Assembly (NCBI GenBank): GCA_964587525.1
Contig: CAZPLZ010000024.1
Coordinates: forward strand, 1-24,295
Length of the DNA stretch: 24,295 nucleotides
Origin: CAZPLZ01 sp964587525
Lineage (GTDB): Bacteria; Oederibacteriota; CAKKQC01
Direction of reading: 5' to 3'
The stretch's first letter is position 1. Each line of letters starts with the position of its first letter. A program made the translations under genes and the position numbers. Below the pieces are notes generated by a model. The model did not search any database. It was given only the letters and a program-made list of their open reading frames with translations, and had not been told where the DNA came from. Below are positions 1-8,093 of this stretch, piece by piece.

Positions 1-1
1 C

Positions 2-766
2 GCCGAGGCGGTGCCAAGCACCTGCGGCCGGTCAATGGTCTTTGGCGATGAGCGCACCATTGCGCGCTATGCCGGCAACCCCGCGGTTCAGGTCCACGGC
101 CCGGGGAGAAGCAAGGTGCTGATCGGCGAGGACGAGATCCAGCGCTGGCCGGAGCTTCTGGACGTGCTGATCGCTTCCATCCTGGACAACGGCGGCCGGA
201 GCTGTGTGAACGCCTCCGCTATCGTGGTTCCGGCACACGCCCGGGAAATCGCGGATGCGCTCGCCAAGCGCCTGGCAGCCATCGGCCCCCTTCCGGCCGC
301 GGACGAACACGCCCTCCTGGCCGCCTTCCCCAATCCCCAGACAGCCGAATCTATTGATGCAGCGCTCAATGAGGGCCTTCAGGCTCCTGGCGCCGAGGAT
401 GTCACAGCGGCGGTGCGCGGGGGCCCCCGCAAGGTCACCTTCGATGGCCAGACCTACCTGCTGCCGACACTCATCCGGTGCGACTCGTTTTCACACCCCC
501 TGGCCAACCGGGAGTTCCTCTTTCCATACGCCTCCATCATCGAGGTGCCGCAGCAAAGGATGCTCGCGGAGATCGGACCTTCGCTGGTCGTCACCGCCAT
601 TACCCGTGACAAAGGATTCATTTCTCAACTGCTGGCTTCCCCGCTCATCGAGCGCTTGAACCTGGGCCCGCTGCCTACCCCACAGGTGCGGTGGGATCAG
701 CCGCATGAGGGCAACCTCTTCGAGTTCCTCTACAAACGGCGCGCGATCCAGATCGCGACAGCGTGA
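2..766 (+). CDS. Aldehyde dehydrogenase family protein, 3' part (5' end outside window)
   Basis: The frame is open from base 2 to the TGA at 764-766 with no stop, so the gene begins left of the window. The visible part is the C-terminal half of an NAD(P)-dependent aldehyde dehydrogenase or acyl-CoA reductase. NGGRSCVNAS carries the presumed catalytic cysteine in a setting like the family's GQ-C motif, preceded by QVHGPGRSKVLIG. The rest matches the catalytic and oligomerisation parts of the ALDH fold. The stop overlaps the GTG of the next gene by four bases, which implies translational coupling with the iron alcohol dehydrogenase. Aldehyde is the likely shared intermediate, but the substrate cannot be read from the sequence. 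Family assignment is firm; the specific reaction is unknown. Confidence 0.8.
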   Translation, partial: AEAVPSTCGRSMVFGDERTIARYAGNPAVQVHGPGRSKVLIGEDEIQRWPELLDVLIASILDNGGRSCVNASAIVVPAHAREIADALAKRLAAIGPLPAADEHALLAAFPNPQTAESIDAALNEGLQAPGAEDVTAAVRGGPRKVTFDGQTYLLPTLIRCDSFSHPLANREFLFPYASIIEVPQQRMLAEIGPSLVVTAITRDKGFISQLLASPLIERLNLGPLPTPQVRWDQPHEGNLFEFLYKRRAIQIATA

Positions 767-1965
767 CGGACCTAGCGCCCCCTCACCTTTCCCTCCTCCA
801 CTCTTTCGACTACACTCCACGCACCCGTCTGGTGTTCGGGCAGGGAACGGTGGACCGCCTTGGCGAGCTGGCCCAGGAGCTTCCGGCCCGAAAAGTCCTG
901 CTGGTGACCGATCCAGGGATCGTGGCGGCTGGGCACGTGGAGCGGGCGCACCGTGCGCTCAAGTCAGCCGGGATCGAGATTACCGTCTTCGACCGCGTCA
1001 GGGAGAATCCCACCACCCGCGATGTGGAGGCGTGCCTCGAGGCGGTCAAGCCCGCAAACATTGATGCGATCGTTGGGCTGGGCGGCGGCAGTAGTTTGGA
1101 CACGGCCAAAGGGTGCAATTTCCTGCTGACCAACGGAGGGCGGATGGCGGACTACTGGGGGTCCGGCAAGGCCACCAGACCCATGCTGCCCATGATCGCT
1201 GTCCCGACCACAGCCGGAACCGGCAGCGAGTGCCAGTCCTATGCCCTCATCGCGGATGAGGCCACCCACCAGAAGATGGCTTGCGGCGACCCCAAGGCCG
1301 CACCGCGCATCGGGGTTCTGGATCCGGAGCTGACGATATCCCAGCCGCAGCACGTGACGGCGGCGACCGGAATTGACGCCGTGGCCCACGCCGTCGAAAC
1401 GGCCGTCACCAACAAGCGCAACGAATTCTCCTGGCTGTACTCACGTGAAGCGTTCAGGTTAACCCATGCCCACCTGCCAGAAGTCCTCAAGACACCTGAG
1501 AACCTCCAGGCACGGGGAGCTATGCTGCTTGGGGCTTCCTATGGCGGCATGGCCATCGAACTCAGCATGCTCGGGGCTGCGCACGCCGCGGCCAACCCGC
1601 TCACGGCGCACTACGGGATCATGCACGGCCGGGCGGTGGGCCTCATGCTCCTGCACGTCGTGAAGTTCAATGCACAGGAAGCCTCCGCATGCCAGGCGTA
1701 CGCGGACTTAGCCGCCGGCGCCGGGCTGGCCGGACACAATGACCCCCCGGAGCGAGGCTTCGCCGCCCTTGTGGAGCAGCTCAAGCTGTTGCTTTCCAAA
1801 ATCGGCCCGCCGGGGTCACTAGCCGAGGCCAACGTTCCCCGCTCCGACATTTCGCTGCTGGCCCGCGAGGCCGCCGGCCAGTGGACAGCGCAGTTCAATC
1901 CCCGTCCGGTGACCGAAGCCGACTTCCGCTCCCTGTACGAGGCCGCCTTTTATGAACAACATTGA
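763..1965 (+). CDS. Iron-containing alcohol dehydrogenase
   Basis: A group III, metal-dependent NAD(P) alcohol dehydrogenase of 400 residues, the usual family length. The N-terminal Rossmann part has the GGGS signature (about residues 107-110, in GLGGGSSLDTAKG) and PTTAGTGSE near 148-156. The C-terminal helical domain offers the expected metal ligands: Asp205 and His209 in GIDAVAHAVE, His274 in GAAHAAANP and His288 in GIMHGRAVG. The GTG start at 763 overlaps the upstream aldehyde dehydrogenase stop by four bases, and the 3' end overlaps the next gene by 14 bases, so all three are read as one operon. Pairing with an aldehyde dehydrogenase suggests alcohol/aldehyde interconversion in one pathway. 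The substrate is not known. Confidence 0.92.
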   Translation: MTDLAPPHLSLLHSFDYTPRTRLVFGQGTVDRLGELAQELPARKVLLVTDPGIVAAGHVERAHRALKSAGIEITVFDRVRENPTTRDVEACLEAVKPANIDAIVGLGGGSSLDTAKGCNFLLTNGGRMADYWGSGKATRPMLPMIAVPTTAGTGSECQSYALIADEATHQKMACGDPKAAPRIGVLDPELTISQPQHVTAATGIDAVAHAVETAVTNKRNEFSWLYSREAFRLTHAHLPEVLKTPENLQARGAMLLGASYGGMAIELSMLGAAHAAANPLTAHYGIMHGRAVGLMLLHVVKFNAQEASACQAYADLAAGAGLAGHNDPPERGFAALVEQLKLLLSKIGPPGSLAEANVPRSDISLLAREAAGQWTAQFNPRPVTEADFRSLYEAAFYEQH

Positions 1966-2713
1966 TCGCACCAGTCCCGGCCGTACGCTCACCGATAAGC
2001 AAATGCAGCAGTTTGAAACCGATGGATTCACCATCCTGCCTGGCTACTTTGATCAAAAAACTCTCCAGGAGCTCGCTCAAGCTGCAGAGGACGTCGTGAC
2101 TCGGTTCAGTCCTATCCAGCCGGGGACTCCGCGCATTCAGGTGGACCAGACCAGGGATGGGATCAGGGTTCGAATGGTCGAACCGGTCGTGGACCTCAGC
2201 GAAACCCTCGGACGGCTGGCGGCGGATGAACGGATCACCGGGATATTCCAGAAGCTATTTGGTGAGGCCCCCGTGTTGTTTGAGGACAAGCTGAATTATA
2301 AATATCCTCGCGGCGGTTCGCGGTTCCCCATGCACCAGGATTTCAGTTACTGGAAAGATTTCACCCCCCGATTGACTTCCGCCATGATCTATATTGACGA
2401 GGCCACGGTGGAAAATGGCTGCCTGGAAGTGGTGCCCGGATGGCACAAGAAAGGGCTACTGCCCAGAAGCGAGATGAATGTGGGGATGGTGACCGATCAT
2501 CATGTACCCAGCGACGTGCTCAATCCCTCGCTTGCGGTGAAGGTCCCCGGGCCGCCAGGAACCCTGATCCTTTTTACCTGCATGACGCCGCACCGGTCGG
2601 CGCCCAACGTAAGCGATCAGCCCCGGCGCGTGCTCATTTTGACGTACAACCCAGCCAGCGACGGAGATTTTTACGAGCAACGCTATGGTGAAATCCGTAA
2701 AAAGAAGCCTTGA
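1952..2713 (+). CDS. Phytanoyl-CoA dioxygenase (PhyH)-like Fe(II)/2-oxoglutarate oxygenase
   Basis: A 253-residue jelly-roll oxygenase. The iron-binding facial triad is visible as His128-x-Asp130 in PMHQDFSYW and His214 in TPHRSAPN; Arg225 or Arg226 would bind the carboxylate of 2-oxoglutarate. The family hydroxylates many substrates, including acyl-CoAs, ectoine and phosphonates, with O2 and 2-oxoglutarate. The ATG at 1952 lies inside the end of the alcohol dehydrogenase gene, so expression is probably coupled. It is the last gene of the unit: a convergent minus-strand gene ends 50 bases downstream. The substrate cannot be deduced. Confidence 0.9.
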   Translation: MNNIDRTSPGRTLTDKQMQQFETDGFTILPGYFDQKTLQELAQAAEDVVTRFSPIQPGTPRIQVDQTRDGIRVRMVEPVVDLSETLGRLAADERITGIFQKLFGEAPVLFEDKLNYKYPRGGSRFPMHQDFSYWKDFTPRLTSAMIYIDEATVENGCLEVVPGWHKKGLLPRSEMNVGMVTDHHVPSDVLNPSLAVKVPGPPGTLILFTCMTPHRSAPNVSDQPRRVLILTYNPASDGDFYEQRYGEIRKKKP

Positions 2714-2720
2714 TTGAAAC

Positions 2721-2732
2721 GGCCGCGCGGCC
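2721..2732. repeat. Perfect 12-bp GC palindrome between convergent genes
   Basis: GGCCGCGCGGCC is self-complementary and lies in the 50-bp gap between two genes that converge. There is no following T-run on either strand, so a classical intrinsic terminator is only weakly supported. It could still act as a transcript-end hairpin. Confidence 0.3.
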
Positions 2733-2763
2733 AGTCTTCATGGACTCGTTCAGCTATTTGAGA

Positions 2764-4941
2764 CTAACCCTCGGCTCTTAGAATTTCTTTCTGCTGTCGG
2801 CCAGCAACGAACCACGCCGATGCGTAGAAACCCATCGCCAGCAGCGTTAATGCTCGAATACCCCACACCAACGATGTTGCTTCTATAGCTCCTCCTACAA
2901 CGGCCCCTACAAGATTCCAACCAAACGCGATGTTTACAGATTTCCTACGTGCAAACGATGAAGCGAACACAATCCCTGAAAAAAATAAGGGGACGGCCAC
3001 AAGCAGGGATCCCACGATGACACGGGTCGGAAATGCCAACATGTTCAAGACTGATCGTGGAAAGAAATACCAGGCAGCTAACCAGACAAGCAAAAGCATA
3101 TTGGCCCACACAATGTACCGCCCCATTCCTCTCTGTACGGCGAAGTTAGCCAGAAGCACCATGACGAAAATACCGGCAAAGACAAAAGTGATCACCACCC
3201 AAGTAGAGCCAAAGAGCAAAGACATTTCCGCTATCGCCTTGGTCTCTATCAACATGAACCCTGCACCCAGGAATAGCATTTGCGTGTCGAGGGAAGGAGC
3301 TCCGTTCTCCCTCGTTTGTCCCCATGCCCAACGGACTAAAATTGCTCCTAACATGACAATCATTAAAAGAGACAGGTAGTACACCCAGGGTTGTCCTTTA
3401 GGGTTCGCAAATAAGAACGGCCAATCATCCGTCGTGGGTCTTACCGGAAACCCGATATACATCAATATATTATCTTCAGGATTGTACTTGAGTTGTTTCT
3501 CATCTGCCTTCATCGTTTCATTCGCATCAACATACAGGACCGAAGGCAAATTGAGATTCTTGAGCTTTGCATGAGCAGCTTCTGGCGAGACCCCAGGTCC
3601 AAAGACATAGTAAGCTCTATTTGCAAAAACCGTGCTGACTGGTGGCTGTCCCGTAGCCTGGTGAATAACCTTAAAAATGCGATGCCCTATCCACCAGCGA
3701 TTGGATTCGTAATATGAAATACACATAATACCGTCAGGTGTTAGATGTTCAACAGCTTCACGTATTCCTTCAATGGTGTAGACATAATTGTCGAGCCGAA
3801 GTGAAGAGAGCGAGGACAACGCCGTACTCGAATCCAGAATGCTATAGACAACCAGATCATACCGGTCGTTGTTTTGATGCAGGAATGACCGCATATCTGT
3901 ATTAACGATCCTGACATTGTCCGCTTCATAAGGTTTCTCCGGATGGAGGCGTCTCCCCAGTTCAATGTTCCAAGGATCTATTTCAATTGCAGTAATAGCG
4001 GCGGTCGTATTGCGTAATGCCGCCGCGACGTCGTTCCCCGTACCGGCACCGCCGATCAACACAGAATTAGGCTTAGGTTTCATGAGATATGGAAACTCGT
4101 ACTGCGGGAGCCACACTCGTGCAAACTCTGGGTATTTTTCCTGAAACGGCAATGAAAGATCGAGAATCCATTGCTGGATGTCATGATTTGCGTAAACGCG
4201 ATGGGCAACTCGCTGCGTCGTTCCCTTAAAAGAGAAAGGACGACACTCCACCTTATAATACGGCGACCACCGGATGATTGAATCCGTCTCGAACAGAAAC
4301 CAAGCAGTGAAGCCAGCCGCGCTCACCAACACCAGAAGAGGTCCCACCAACTTCTTCGTCGGTATCTCCACATACTTGCAGACAACCCACAAAAGTATTC
4401 CGACGATGGCAATCCATAGCCATGGACTTGTATGGAAAAAAGACAGGGCGGAAAAACAGAGCACTCCCCCCAGGCTTCCAGCGATGTCAATTGAATACAT
4501 GCGTAATGGCTGACCACATCTCAACCAACGACCTATCGCTTGGCCAAGCCCCACAAAGGACCACGTCACTCCCCCCAGAATGGAAAACACAATGACCAAA
4601 TTCTTCAGGCTCAGCCATAACGCTTCGTGGGGCCAGGCAGGTAACGACCGCTCCCACAGATCCAAGTTGCGATCGGGAAACACGAGCTTGTTCCAGCCCA
4701 AAAGCTCTGTACACGCAATGCAGCAGGCGAGAAGACTCACGACCCACAAACTAGAGAGCCAGTATGACTTCCGGCTACCAGCCAGCAAACATCCCACACC
4801 CAATCCGGTGAAAGCTGCCAAGAGAATGAAATTCTTGAAATAGGAAAACACTGGAACCTCTGAGGCAATCCACCGAATAAACAGGGATTCAAGGAAAAGG
4901 GCTGTAAAACTTGCAAGGAAAAGACCGAGGGCGTTATTCAT
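2764..4941 (-). CDS. Polytopic membrane protein with spermidine-synthase-like (SAM methyltransferase fold) domain
   Basis: 725 residues starting at the ATG complementary to 4939-4941. About residues 1-220 are a run of hydrophobic segments. A soluble central domain (about 230-450) follows, and a second hydrophobic bundle fills the C-terminus. The central domain has the nucleotide-binding glycine motif VLIGGAGTGNDVAAAL (about 294-309), an acidic EID on the next strand (320-322) and YTIEGIREAVEHLTPDGI, as in spermine/spermidine synthases and their membrane-fused relatives. Aminopropyl transfer is not demonstrated; these fused proteins are largely uncharacterised. The gene is clearly AT-richer than both neighbours and is the only minus-strand gene in the first 23 kb, which suggests horizontal acquisition. 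It is divergent from the propeller gene, with about 40 bp between the chosen starts. Confidence 0.85.
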   Translation of the reverse strand: MNNALGLFLASFTALFLESLFIRWIASEVPVFSYFKNFILLAAFTGLGVGCLLAGSRKSYWLSSLWVVSLLACCIACTELLGWNKLVFPDRNLDLWERSLPAWPHEALWLSLKNLVIVFSILGGVTWSFVGLGQAIGRWLRCGQPLRMYSIDIAGSLGGVLCFSALSFFHTSPWLWIAIVGILLWVVCKYVEIPTKKLVGPLLVLVSAAGFTAWFLFETDSIIRWSPYYKVECRPFSFKGTTQRVAHRVYANHDIQQWILDLSLPFQEKYPEFARVWLPQYEFPYLMKPKPNSVLIGGAGTGNDVAAALRNTTAAITAIEIDPWNIELGRRLHPEKPYEADNVRIVNTDMRSFLHQNNDRYDLVVYSILDSSTALSSLSSLRLDNYVYTIEGIREAVEHLTPDGIMCISYYESNRWWIGHRIFKVIHQATGQPPVSTVFANRAYYVFGPGVSPEAAHAKLKNLNLPSVLYVDANETMKADEKQLKYNPEDNILMYIGFPVRPTTDDWPFLFANPKGQPWVYYLSLLMIVMLGAILVRWAWGQTRENGAPSLDTQMLFLGAGFMLIETKAIAEMSLLFGSTWVVITFVFAGIFVMVLLANFAVQRGMGRYIVWANMLLLVWLAAWYFFPRSVLNMLAFPTRVIVGSLLVAVPLFFSGIVFASSFARRKSVNIAFGWNLVGAVVGGAIEATSLVWGIRALTLLAMGFYASAWFVAGRQQKEILRAEG

Positions 4942-4982
4942 CGAATCGATCTTCTATTGTGCTACATTTCAAATACTGGCGT

Positions 4983-6146
4983 ATGCGAAACGGTCGCGAT
5001 CATATTGGCACCATCGTGAGGATCGCGGCGATCTGTGCGGTTCTGGTGGCTGGCCTCTCCCCCGCTGGTGCTGCGGCTCCTGGCCAGCATGCGACGCACT
5101 GGCCTCAATACCGGGGTGGACCGGCTCACACCGGTGTCGCGCACGAACACTTGCCGGACACACTAGAGCTTCGGTGGACCTTCAAAACTGAAGGGTCGGT
5201 CAGGTCCTCGCCGGTGATCGAGGACGGCCGGGTGTTCATCGGCTCCGACGATGGCAATGTCTACGCGCTGGATCTCGCTAGCGGCCGGAAGCTCTGGACC
5301 TTCGCAACCGCAGATTCGGTGCAAGCCCCTCCCACGGTACTCAGCGGCACCGTCTTCGTCGAATCCACCGATGCCTTTCTCTATGCGCTCACGGCTGAAC
5401 GCGGGACCCTCATTTGGAAATACGAGACCGGTGACAGCATCATGGGCGCTCCCAACTGGGTGCGCTCGCCTCAGAGCGATCAGCTCTGGATTCTGGTGGG
5501 AAGCTATGACAACCTTCTGCACTGCGTGGATACCGCAACCGGCAAGCGGGTGTGGACCTACGAGGCCAACAATTACCTCAACGGCTCGCCGGCTGTGTCG
5601 GGCGACTGGATCGTATTCGGTGGTTGCGATGCCTTCCTTCATGTGTTGTCCGCCACCGATGGCAAAGGCCTCAAGACGATTGACACCGGCTCTTACATCG
5701 CCGCCACGGTGGCCCTGTCCGGCAACCAGGCCTTTGTCGGACACTATGGAAACCAGTTTCTATGCGCCGATGTGGCCCGGGGTAAAATCCTCTGGACCTA
5801 TAAAGACCGGGAGTACCCGTTCTTCTCCTCCGCAGCGGTTGGAGAACACCACGTGGTGGTCGGCTCACGTGACAAGCGATTGCACTGTCTTCGCCGGAAA
5901 GACGGAAAGCAGCGATGGGTGTTTCAAGCCCGAGGGAAAATTGACAGTTCGCCAGTCATCTGTGGCGAGAAGATCGTCGTGGGCTCGGATGATGGCCGGC
6001 TCTACGTGATCAGCCTGGCCGACGGTCAGGAGCTGTGGTCCTATGAGATCGGCGAGCCGGTTTCGGGGTCCCCGGCGGTCGCCGGCGGCATGATCGTGAT
6101 TGGCTGTGAGGACGGGAGCATCTACGCCTTTGGGGAAAAGCGATAG
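4983..6146 (+). CDS. Secreted PQQ-type beta-propeller repeat protein
   Basis: 387 residues from the ATG at 4983. This start gives a short basic N-terminus, a hydrophobic stretch (IAAICAVLVAGLSPAGAAA) and a probable signal peptidase site. A start at 4911 is possible in the same frame but adds 24 charged residues before the signal and overlaps the divergent gene. The mature part is made of repeating blades of about 40 residues with the PQQ/BamB-like pattern: G-x-V-F-I-G-S-D-D-G-x-V-Y-A-L-D followed by G-x-x-L-W-T-F. At least seven such units are visible. Such propellers serve as quinoprotein folds or protein-binding scaffolds such as BamB; no PQQ dehydrogenase catalytic residues were recognised, so a scaffold role is more likely. 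It is the first gene of the downstream plus-strand run, 14 bp before the radical SAM gene. Confidence 0.88.
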   Translation: MRNGRDHIGTIVRIAAICAVLVAGLSPAGAAAPGQHATHWPQYRGGPAHTGVAHEHLPDTLELRWTFKTEGSVRSSPVIEDGRVFIGSDDGNVYALDLASGRKLWTFATADSVQAPPTVLSGTVFVESTDAFLYALTAERGTLIWKYETGDSIMGAPNWVRSPQSDQLWILVGSYDNLLHCVDTATGKRVWTYEANNYLNGSPAVSGDWIVFGGCDAFLHVLSATDGKGLKTIDTGSYIAATVALSGNQAFVGHYGNQFLCADVARGKILWTYKDREYPFFSSAAVGEHHVVVGSRDKRLHCLRRKDGKQRWVFQARGKIDSSPVICGEKIVVGSDDGRLYVISLADGQELWSYEIGEPVSGSPAVAGGMIVIGCEDGSIYAFGEKR

Positions 6147-6160
6147 AATAATAAGGAAAG

Positions 6161-7501
6161 ATGGCAACAAGCGAAACCACGACCACGAAGCAGCCGGCTC
6201 CAGCAGGAGGGACAAGCCCGGGCAACTATTTTGTGTCTAATTACCCTCCGTTTTCGCTCTGGAAGCCCGAATTCGTCCAGGAGGCCTATGCCACGTTCGC
6301 TCGTCCGTGCCGCCCCGGCACGCCGTTGGGAATCTATGTGCACATCCCGTTCTGCCGAAAACGATGTCACTTCTGCTACTTCAAGGTCTATACGGGCAAG
6401 AATTCCTCTGAAATCCAACGGTACGTGGAAGCCGTCCTTAAGGAACACGCGCTGTATGCAAGACAGCCGTTCATCAGCGGCCGCAAACCCAGCTTCATTT
6501 ACTTTGGCGGGGGCACACCGTCGTTTCTGTCCCAAGAGCAGCTCAAATCCCTGACGGACCGCATGAAACAGCTATTGCCCTGGGATGAGGCTGAGGAAGT
6601 CACGTTTGAGTGCGAACCAGGAACCCTGAACCCAAAGAAACTTCAGGCCATCCGGGATATCGGGGTGACCCGCTTAAGCCTGGGGGTGGAGAGCTTCGAT
6701 GAACACGTCTTGCAGGTCAACGGCCGAGCGCACAACGCGCAGGATATTCCACGCTCCTTTGACGCTGCGCGCGCCGCCGGCTTCCCGCAGATCAACATCG
6801 ATCTCATCGCCGGGATGCTGGACGAAACCGAGGAAACCTGGCAGGACGCTGTTCGCAAGACCGTGGAGATGCAGCCGGACAGCGTGACCATTTACCAGAT
6901 GGAGATTCCCTTCAACACCACGATCTTCAAGCAGATGAAGGAGAAGGGAGATCTGGTGGCGCCGGTCCCCGACTGGCCCACCAAGCGGGAGTGGGTCCGG
7001 TACGCCTTTGCGGAGCTGGAAACCGCTGGCTACACGGTCAGCAGCGGCTACACGGTGGTAAAGGATCCGGCCCGCACCAAGTTCGTGTATCGCGACCGCC
7101 TGTGGACTGGAGCGGACCTGGTCGGCCTCGGGGTGGCTTCCTTCTCACATGTGAACGGCACGCACTTTCAGAATGACAAGGAGTTCCAGAAGTACATCGG
7201 GCGACTCTCCGCCGGCGAGCTTCCCCTCCAGCGGGCGCTCACGTTGACTGAGGAGGAGCGCCCAATCCGGGAATTGATCCTTCAGCTCAAGCTCGGAAAA
7301 GTTTCCTGTGCGTATTTCCAGGACAAGTTTGGATTGGACCTCTTTGAGCGGTTCGCGGAGCCGTTGCGCCGGCTGGAGGAAGCCGGGATTCTTTCCCGGC
7401 AGAACGGCTCGGTGGTGGTCAGCCGGGATGGCCTGCTGGAGGTCGACAGCTTTCTGCACGAGTTTTTCCTGCCGCAACACCGCAACCTCCGCTACACCTG
7501 A
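6161..7501 (+). CDS. HemN/HemW-like radical SAM protein
   Basis: 446 residues. The radical SAM cluster motif CX3CX2C is Cys65, Cys69 and Cys72 in HIPFCRKRCHFCYF, and the SAM-binding GGGTP follows at 116-120 in YFGGGTPSF. GVTRLSLGVESFDEHVL and the NIDLIAGMLDET strand match the coproporphyrinogen III oxidase/HemW superfamily, and the C-terminus looks like the HemN_C winged region (RELILQLKLGKV). AAGGAAAG lies just before the ATG. HemN relatives include heme enzymes, the heme chaperone HemW, heme-degrading ChuW/HutW and class C radical SAM methylases or cyclopropanases of natural product clusters. Its place between a propeller gene and a chorismate-lyase-like gene, with no other heme genes, makes a biosynthetic tailoring role plausible but unproven. 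Confidence 0.85.
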   Translation: MATSETTTTKQPAPAGGTSPGNYFVSNYPPFSLWKPEFVQEAYATFARPCRPGTPLGIYVHIPFCRKRCHFCYFKVYTGKNSSEIQRYVEAVLKEHALYARQPFISGRKPSFIYFGGGTPSFLSQEQLKSLTDRMKQLLPWDEAEEVTFECEPGTLNPKKLQAIRDIGVTRLSLGVESFDEHVLQVNGRAHNAQDIPRSFDAARAAGFPQINIDLIAGMLDETEETWQDAVRKTVEMQPDSVTIYQMEIPFNTTIFKQMKEKGDLVAPVPDWPTKREWVRYAFAELETAGYTVSSGYTVVKDPARTKFVYRDRLWTGADLVGLGVASFSHVNGTHFQNDKEFQKYIGRLSAGELPLQRALTLTEEERPIRELILQLKLGKVSCAYFQDKFGLDLFERFAEPLRRLEEAGILSRQNGSVVVSRDGLLEVDSFLHEFFLPQHRNLRYT

Positions 7502-7506
7502 ATAAC

Positions 7507-8079
7507 ATGGCCACGCGGTACGAAAAGCTTGAGACCGCCGTGGCCCCGCTCAAGGAGTCATATCTCGCAGCGGGGCTGACACTTCCCGCCATCGAGCTCA
7601 TCGAGCCCAGTCAGATACCCGAACCGTACCGGAGCCTGCTCTCGCATGACCAGGACATGACGCCGACTCTGGAGAGCTTTCACCAACAGCAGGTGCATCT
7701 ACGCACCCTGAGGAGCCAACGCACTGGCGACGTCTTCTGGCGGCAGGTGGTCATGGCCCTGAACGGAGCGAAAACTCCAGTGGCATTCGGAGCCATCAAC
7801 ATCTACTTGAACCGCTTTGATCCTCAGATCCAGCGGATGATCCTGGAAAACCGGCGGCCACTGGGAGGAATTCTCCAAGGCCACGGGATGATTCATTCCA
7901 GCCAGCCACAGGCATTCTTCAAGGTGACCTCCGATGCGCTCATCAACGAGGCCCTTCACTTGACCGGGACCCAGGTACTCTTCGGACGCAGCAACCGGCT
8001 GCTGGACCCAACGCAGCAGGTGCTTGCGGACATTGTCGAAATCCTTCCACCGACAGACTCACGCACAACCTCTGCTTGA
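7507..8079 (+). CDS. Chorismate lyase-like (UbiC-fold) protein
   Basis: 190 residues, close to the usual size of UbiC-type lyases. HDQDMTPTLESFH lies near residues 47-59. WRQVVM carries Arg79, where UbiC has its chorismate-binding Arg in a REVLL-like strand. RRPLGGIL (116-123) matches the PLG-x-L turn. LFGRSNRLL followed by LADIVEILPP (Glu178) matches the UbiC end motif with its catalytic Glu. Chorismate lyase releases pyruvate from chorismate to give 4-hydroxybenzoate; other members of the fold give 3-hydroxybenzoate or act on other substrates. It starts five bases after the radical SAM stop. The halogenase-like gene follows 14 bases later, and a CoA ligase and 4-hydroxybenzoyl-CoA thioesterase-type gene lie downstream, consistent with supply of a hydroxybenzoate. 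The assignment rests on motif reading only. Confidence 0.68.
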   Translation: MATRYEKLETAVAPLKESYLAAGLTLPAIELIEPSQIPEPYRSLLSHDQDMTPTLESFHQQQVHLRTLRSQRTGDVFWRQVVMALNGAKTPVAFGAINIYLNRFDPQIQRMILENRRPLGGILQGHGMIHSSQPQAFFKVTSDALINEALHLTGTQVLFGRSNRLLDPTQQVLADIVEILPPTDSRTTSA

Positions 8080-8093
8080 TTTGGAGCTTTGAA

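Noticed and set aside
4911..4982. Upstream ATG start for the propeller protein
   Set aside because: It adds charged residues before the signal peptide and overlaps the divergent gene; ATG 4983 gives a normal secretory N-terminus.
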